Source: REEB95 sp050729555 (GTDB lineage: Bacteria > Pseudomonadota > Alphaproteobacteria > ATCC43930 > CGMCC-115725). From it: 58,874 nt of DNA. The notes below the pieces were generated by a model. That model had not been told where the DNA came from. It saw only the letters and a list, made by a program, of their open reading frames with translations, and ran no database searches. Below, one piece after another: positions 54,807 through 58,874 of the stretch (position 1 is the first letter of the stretch; every line of letters starts with the position of its first letter). The DNA is taken from positions 1 through 58,874 of the forward strand of contig JBOHLR010000001.1 in NCBI GenBank assembly GCA_050729555.1. Reading direction: 5' to 3'. The translations under genes and the position numbers were made by a program.

Positions 54807-55393
54807 TCGTGCAAGCTCTGGATAAGGGCGGCGGCACCGCCTCTGCGGAGAACCGCGGTGAACTCGGACCGCTGCGCGGCGAGTTGGCTGATCGTGCCGC
54901 TGAGATAGACATCGACGATCTTCCACGTGCCGCTGGTCTGGCGCATCAGGTAGTCGAGCTCAATTGGGTCGCCGCTGCCGGGCACGAGCTTGGTATGCAC
55001 GATGACGTCGCCGCCGGTCGACGGGGCGGCCTGCGGGCTGACGTCGAATTTTTCGCCCGAATAGTCGTCGAACCGGTTGGCATAAGTGGCGATGCTATAG
55101 TCGCTGAATGCGCTGACGAGCTTTTGTCGGTCGTCGGCGGACGTCTTGGCCCATTGCGGCCCTACGGTGATCCGGGTCATCAGCGGCAAGTCGAAGGCAC
55201 GGGTCACGGCCGGCGCCAGCAGATCGCGGCGACCGGCAAACCCGAGTTGCTTCCCGCCCTTCATGGCTTGCAGCAACGTATCGTAGAACGCGCTCACGAT
55301 TGCGACAGCGCCATTGTCGGCAGCGCGCGCGGTGAACGGCGGAACGAGAACAGCGGCGGCGGTCGCGGCGATCAGGAATCGGCGGGAGATCAC
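54782..55393 (-). CDS. hpnM: HpnM / MlaC-like periplasmic lipid-binding protein
   Basis: 203 aa from a GTG at 55393, selected because GAGG lies 9 bases upstream; in-frame TTG codons at 55402 and 55408 are alternatives. The signal begins ISRRFLIAATAAAV, a twin-arginine-like pattern, with cleavage near TARA. The mature part (FYDTLLQAMKGGKQLGFAGRRDLLAPAVTRAFDLPLMTR, then VDYLMRQ-type LDYLMRQTSGTWKIVDVYLSGTIS) is the MlaC/Ttg2D fold. HpnM is the hopanoid-associated member; the position beside hpnI/J fits, but a plain MlaC role cannot be excluded. Confidence 0.83.
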   Translation of the reverse strand: MISRRFLIAATAAAVLVPPFTARAADNGAVAIVSAFYDTLLQAMKGGKQLGFAGRRDLLAPAVTRAFDLPLMTRITVGPQWAKTSADDRQKLVSAFSDYSIATYANRFDDYSGEKFDVSPQAAPSTGGDVIVHTKLVPGSGDPIELDYLMRQTSGTWKIVDVYLSGTISQLAAQRSEFTAVLRRGGAAALIQSLHEKVAQLAS

Positions 55394-55434
55394 GGATATC
55401 AACCTCAATTTTTTGGGCGCGGCTTATTAGGGTA

Positions 55435-55455
55435 CGTTTAAGGCCGTTTTAAGGC
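55435..55455 (-). repeat. Near-perfect direct repeat upstream of hpnM
   Basis: CGTTTAAGGC (55435-55444) and CGTTTTAAGGC (55445-55455) are adjacent, about one helical turn apart, between the ispA stop and the hpnM start. The arrangement is compatible with an operator; the binding protein is unknown. Confidence 0.4.
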
Positions 55456-55457
55456 GC

Positions 55458-56372
55458 CTAGTTCCGCCGGTCGACGACGAAATGCGCAGCATCACGTAGC
55501 AAGTTGGCCCTTTCTTTGAACAAATCAAGGTGGGCGACGGCCTGCCGCACCAACAACCCGGCCTGCGCCCGCGCACGTTCAACGCCGAGAATCGATACGA
55601 ACGTCGCCTTGCCGACAGCGGCGTCGCGCCCCACCGGCTTGCCAGTTTCGCCCGACGATCCCTGTACGTCCAGTAAATCGTCCGCGATTTGAAACGCCAA
55701 CCCCAGATCGTGCGCATACCCGCGCAAGGCCATCCGCATTTCCGCAGACGCCTTGCCGAGCACGGCGCCAGCTTCGCAGGAGAACGCGATCAGCGCACCG
55801 GTCTTCAATCGCTGCAGGCGGGTGATCGCGCCGATATCGAGCTCGGGATGTTCTTCCGCGATCAGGTCGAACATTTGACCGCCGACCATACCGGCGGCGC
55901 CCGCCGCCTGAGCCAGTGACGCCACCAACTCACAGCGAACTGCCGGATCGCCGTGGGTGTCAGGATGCGCCAACACCTCGAACGCCAGGGTCAGCAGCCC
56001 GTCGCCGGCCAGGATCGCGGTTGCCTCGTCGAACGCCTTGTGCACTGTCGGTCGGCCGCGACGGAGGTCGCTATCATCCATAGCCGGTAGATCGTCATGC
56101 ACCAGGGAATAGGCATGCACCAGTTCGACTGCGACCCCAGCCTGCAACGCGCTGCGCCGGCCGACGGAAAACAGCTGCGCACTGGCGAGCACCAGAAATG
56201 GCCGCAGGCGTTTGCCCGGCGCCAGCGCCGCATAACGCATCGCTTCGACGACGCGAGCCTCGAAGCCGCTGGGAACCGCGAGCAATCGGTCGATCACGGT
56301 GTCGCTTAATTTGGCGGCCTCGCTCAGCGAGTCATTGAAGCTCGCGCCATCCGCCCAGGTCGTTTCACTCAA
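55458..56372 (-). CDS. ispA: Polyprenyl (farnesyl/geranyl) diphosphate synthase
   Basis: 304 aa with a TTG start overlapping xseB by 8 bases. Both aspartate-rich motifs are present: DDLPAMDDSDLRRGRPT (first) and AFQIADDLLD (second), plus GKRLRPFLVLAS. The small residues before the first motif fit a C15 product. It would supply farnesyl diphosphate for squalene/hopanoids, quinones and undecaprenyl phosphate. xseB-ispA is conserved; dxs, the usual next gene, is absent. Confidence 0.93.
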   Translation of the reverse strand: MSETTWADGASFNDSLSEAAKLSDTVIDRLLAVPSGFEARVVEAMRYAALAPGKRLRPFLVLASAQLFSVGRRSALQAGVAVELVHAYSLVHDDLPAMDDSDLRRGRPTVHKAFDEATAILAGDGLLTLAFEVLAHPDTHGDPAVRCELVASLAQAAGAAGMVGGQMFDLIAEEHPELDIGAITRLQRLKTGALIAFSCEAGAVLGKASAEMRMALRGYAHDLGLAFQIADDLLDVQGSSGETGKPVGRDAAVGKATFVSILGVERARAQAGLLVRQAVAHLDLFKERANLLRDAAHFVVDRRN

Positions 56373-56616
56373 GGGCCATCGGCTCCGTTGCCGGCTTGCC
56401 GTCGGTGCCGAGCACGATCTTGTCGACCCGCGCTTGCGCTTCGCGCAACTTGCTTTCGCAATGTTGTTTCAGCAACGCGCCGCGCTCGTAAGCAGCGAGT
56501 GCGTCGTCGAGCTTGACGCTGCTTGCCTCGAGGCGCCGGACGATGTCCTCGAGCTCCTTGAGCGCGTCCTCAAAGCTGAGTTTGGCAATTTCGGACGGCG
56601 TCGACCGTTGCGCCAT
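56365..56616 (-). CDS. xseB: Exodeoxyribonuclease VII small subunit
   Basis: 83 aa helical protein. SFEDALKELEDIVRRLEASSVKLDDALAAYERG is the family signature, followed by LLKQHCESKLREAQ. With XseA it degrades single-stranded DNA. A GGAAGGGGA ribosome site lies upstream. Its end overlaps ispA; xseA is not in the window. Confidence 0.95.
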   Translation of the reverse strand: MAQRSTPSEIAKLSFEDALKELEDIVRRLEASSVKLDDALAAYERGALLKQHCESKLREAQARVDKIVLGTDGKPATEPMALE

Positions 56617-56678
56617 CGCCTTTAAGTCCCCTTCCCCACAAACGCCACCTTAGGTTCGACGGAAGCGCGGAGCAACTC

Positions 56679-57605
56679 TCACGCCGCGACCAGGGCCGCG
56701 ACGTGCGCCGCCGCCGATGCCGACAAAGCTTCGAGGTCGTAGCCGCCCTCGAGCGTCGAAACCAGGCGCCCTTTCGCATGCTTTCCGGCCATTCCAAGCA
56801 GCCGTTCGGTGACCCATGCGTAATCCGCCTCTTCGAGTTGGAGCTGCGCCAGCGGATCGGCGCGATGGGCGTCGAATCCGGCCGAGACCAGGACCAGTTC
56901 GGGCTGGAAGGCGTCGAGCGCCGGCAGGATGATGTCGCTCATCGCAGCGCGGAACTCGTTTGAGCCCGACATTGGCCGCAGCGGCACGTTGAAGATATTC
57001 CCGACGCCGCGCTCGCCGCGAGCACCCGTACCTGGATAAAGCGGCGACTGATGGGTCGAGGCGAAGAACACGCCGGCGTCGCTCTCGAAGACGGCCTGCG
57101 TGCCGTTGCCGTGGTGAACGTCGAAGTCGACGATCGCAACGCGCGCGAGCTTATGCACCTTGCGCGCGCGTTCGGCACCGACCGCGACGTTGTTGAAGAG
57201 ACAGAAGCCCATCGGATGTTGCGGCTCGGCATGATGGCCCGGCGGCCGCACGGCGCAGAAGGCGTTGCTCGCGGAGCCCTCGATCACGGCATCGACGGCC
57301 GCGACGATCGCACTCGCGGCGCGCAACGCGGCCTCGCCGGATCCGGGCGACAACACGGTGTCAGCATCGATGGCGGCGTGGCCGCTCTTGGGCACGGCCG
57401 CGAGAATGGTGTCGATCAAAGCGCGCGGATGCGCGCGCGCGATGTCGGCGAGATCCGCCTTGGGCGCCTGACGGTGCTGAAGCTTGGCGAACGGCGCGCC
57501 CGAAAGCCCGTCGAGAACGGCCTTCAACCGCGCCGGCGATTCCGGGTGGTAGGCGCCAGGATCATGACGCAGGCAGGCTTCGTGCGTAACCAGAAGGGTC
57601 GACAT
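56679..57605 (-). CDS. Histone deacetylase family (acetoin utilisation-like) hydrolase
   Basis: 308 aa from the ATG at 57605; the frame extends 99 bases upstream without family similarity. The arginase/deacetylase fold motifs are complete: RPPGHHAEPQHPMGFCLFNN (His pair), zinc ligands in DFDVHHGNGTQ, SAGFDAHRADPL (second Asp), and LEGGYDLEALS. Bacterial members deacetylate polyamines or small amides; the substrate is not set here. It commonly precedes xseB-ispA in alphaproteobacteria. Confidence 0.93.
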   Translation of the reverse strand: MSTLLVTHEACLRHDPGAYHPESPARLKAVLDGLSGAPFAKLQHRQAPKADLADIARAHPRALIDTILAAVPKSGHAAIDADTVLSPGSGEAALRAASAIVAAVDAVIEGSASNAFCAVRPPGHHAEPQHPMGFCLFNNVAVGAERARKVHKLARVAIVDFDVHHGNGTQAVFESDAGVFFASTHQSPLYPGTGARGERGVGNIFNVPLRPMSGSNEFRAAMSDIILPALDAFQPELVLVSAGFDAHRADPLAQLQLEEADYAWVTERLLGMAGKHAKGRLVSTLEGGYDLEALSASAAAHVAALVAA

Positions 57606-57766
57606 CGTGCGTCGCGTTCCTATCGCTGTCTTTGGCTGTGGCGCGGTGCGGAGTGTCGCACAGCCCGCCACCATCCGACAACCAATCGGGCCTTTTCGCC
57701 GCACGGTGTGCAGTATAGGCTCGCGCCTTCGGCGACGGGAAACGGTTCGCGCGGTTGTTTCGAACG

Positions 57767-58735
57767 ATGAAGGCTGTATTGCGAGTGACCGCGCTACTGG
57801 CGGCGATGGCTATGGCCATCCCTGCCTTCGCCGCCGAGGTGACGATTACGGTACACGCCGGCAAGGCGGACAGTCCGAACTATGCGTTGGCCCGGCAATT
57901 CTCCGAAGCGCTGGCGCTTGCCGGCAACGGCGCTTACACCCTGGTCGTCGCCGAAAGCCAGGGCTCGATTCAGAACGTCGCCGACATCAACAATGTTACC
58001 GGCAACTATCTCTTTACCGCCGCGCCGAGCGTCATCCGTCAGGCGCACCGCGGCGACAAGCCGTTTACAAAGAACCCACATTACGGCCGTATTCGCGCGC
58101 TGTTTCCGATCCCGGCGCAGACCATTCACTGGATAGTGCGCCGCGACGGGACGATCAAGGATTTCGCCGAACTCGGTGGGCAGATGTTCATTCCGGGCAC
58201 GCGCGGCACCTTGGGCGAGCGGGTCACCGAAGAGACTTTCCAAGTGCTCGGCATCGGCAAGACGGTTCAGCTGATCGACAGCAACGCCGCCGGCGCGCCC
58301 AAGGCGCTCAAGGACAAGCAGATCGGCGGCTTCGCCATCGCCGGCAGCTTTCCCATCCCCACGCTGGTGCAACTGGCCAAGACCACGCCCATCCGCCTGC
58401 TGAGCATGCCGCCGTCGGCGATCGCCAAGGTTCACGCCGCCGACGACAGCATGATGGCGATCGTCATTCCGCGCGGCACCTATCCCGGAATCGAACGCGA
58501 CGTGACGACGGTGGGGCTGCCGGCCGGCGCCTATACGACGTTGAGCATGTCCAACGCGACCGCCTATGCGCTGACCAAAGCTTTCTGGTCGCAACGCCTC
58601 GCGCTCGCCAAGAAGAATGCTGCTTGGTCGGCGATTTTGCCGTCGAAACTTGGCTCGCTCGGCGTCCGGCTCCATCCGGGCGCCCTGCGCTATTACCGCG
58701 AGGCCGGCGTGCGCGTCCCAGTGAGCTTGCGCTGA
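57767..58735 (+). CDS. TAXI family TRAP transporter solute-binding protein
   Basis: 322 aa from the ATG at 57767 (a TTG 4 codons earlier is possible). Signal peptide about 1-23 (AMAIPAFA). The TAXI receptor pattern is visible: SQGSIQNVADINNVTGNYLFTAAPS, IHWIVRRDGTIKDFAELGG and PGTRGTLGERVTEE. It should bind a small organic anion in the periplasm for a TRAP permease. No permease gene is within the window. There is no clear ribosome site. Confidence 0.82.
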   Translation: MKAVLRVTALLAAMAMAIPAFAAEVTITVHAGKADSPNYALARQFSEALALAGNGAYTLVVAESQGSIQNVADINNVTGNYLFTAAPSVIRQAHRGDKPFTKNPHYGRIRALFPIPAQTIHWIVRRDGTIKDFAELGGQMFIPGTRGTLGERVTEETFQVLGIGKTVQLIDSNAAGAPKALKDKQIGGFAIAGSFPIPTLVQLAKTTPIRLLSMPPSAIAKVHAADDSMMAIVIPRGTYPGIERDVTTVGLPAGAYTTLSMSNATAYALTKAFWSQRLALAKKNAAWSAILPSKLGSLGVRLHPGALRYYREAGVRVPVSLR

Positions 58736-58736
58736 T

Positions 58737-58874
58737 TTAGTGTGCCAGACGCGGCATGAGCGCGGCAGCGAGAACCGCAAGCCAGCCGAGGATGAACAGT
58801 GTGCCGCCGACGGGAACGGCATAGGCCCAGCCCGGCGAGCCGCCCGCCGCCAGCAGCCAGAGGCCGCCGCAGAA
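58737..58874 (-). CDS. DUF423 family membrane protein, C-terminal part
   Basis: Only the last 45 residues are in the window; the gene runs off its right edge on the minus strand. The visible part is two hydrophobic segments, the second in the VPVGGTLFILGWLAVLAAAL style of the DUF423/YgdD C-terminus. Function unknown. It converges on the TAXI gene. Confidence 0.6.
   Translation of the reverse strand, partial: FCGGLWLLAAGGSPGWAYAVPVGGTLFILGWLAVLAAALMPRLAH

Noticed and set aside
57606..57766. Possible promoter and small gene between the deacetylase and TAXI genes
   Set aside because: A TATAGG hexamer and a short CGCC/GGCG stem are present but neither has supporting spacing or context.

Overview
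The window is high-GC, gene-dense bacterial chromosome. The gene set points to an alphaproteobacterium, most likely in or near Rhodospirillales: an rpsF-rpsR-rplI operon whose S6 and L9 carry long charged tails, a PleC/DivJ-like histidine kinase, DUF2794, the small aa3-type oxidase subunit IV, hopanoid genes, and the purF-SDR and dnaB-alr-mlaEF-radA-cvpA-purF gene orders. The genus cannot be fixed from sequence reading alone. Almost every gene is recognisable core or envelope machinery. I see no prophage, insertion sequence, CRISPR array, tRNA or rRNA.

Layout. 0.1-7.3 kb: an OmpA-like porin, the murein endopeptidase MepA, an SDR, an MFS exporter, purM-purN with a translationally linked GT87-like membrane protein, and a 39-residue cytochrome oxidase subunit IV gene. 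7.3-13.1 kb (minus): ndk, holC, pepA and two large GT-C-like membrane proteins. 13.3-21 kb (plus): lptF-lptG-lptD-surA-pdxA-rsmA, the LPS export and outer-membrane assembly operon. 21-27.2 kb (minus): a lipoprotein, fabD, fabG, acpP, fabF, mltG, yicC and gmk. 27.3-29.1 kb: a two-subunit Rieske oxygenase without a reductase. 29.2-32.9 kb: rpsF-rpsR-rplI, an aldo/keto reductase and cfa. 33-41.6 kb (plus): dnaB-alr-mlaE-mlaF-radA-cvpA-purF-SDR. 41.6-47.6 kb (minus): a histidine kinase, a two-domain VOC dioxygenase, der, bamB and a YfgM-like protein. 47.8-55.4 kb: DUF2794, a decayed lipid A deacylase, hopanoid genes hpnN/hpnJ/hpnI, mlaA and hpnM. 55.4-58.9 kb: ispA, xseB, an HDAC-fold deacetylase, a TAXI solute receptor and the end of a DUF423 gene.

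The unifying theme is the cell envelope: LPS export (LptF/G/D), beta-barrel assembly (BamB, SurA), fatty-acid synthesis (Fab, AcpP), membrane lipid modification (Cfa), lipid asymmetry (MlaE/F, MlaA, MlaC-like HpnM) and hopanoid modification and transport (HpnI, HpnJ, HpnN). MlaA and HpnM lie in the hopanoid locus, about 17 kb from MlaE/F, and MlaD is absent from the window. Genes are tightly packed with many 4-base stop/start overlaps.

The least conventional items are: an internally deleted acyloxyacyl hydrolase relic before hpnN; two GT-C-like genes occupying the junction where pepA and lptF usually face each other; an orphan oxygenase pair; several genes whose -10 hexamer sits 6-8 bases from the start codon, suggesting leaderless messages; and the Mla-hopanoid neighbourhood. 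Functional assignments rest on motif reading and family knowledge; no database search was run.
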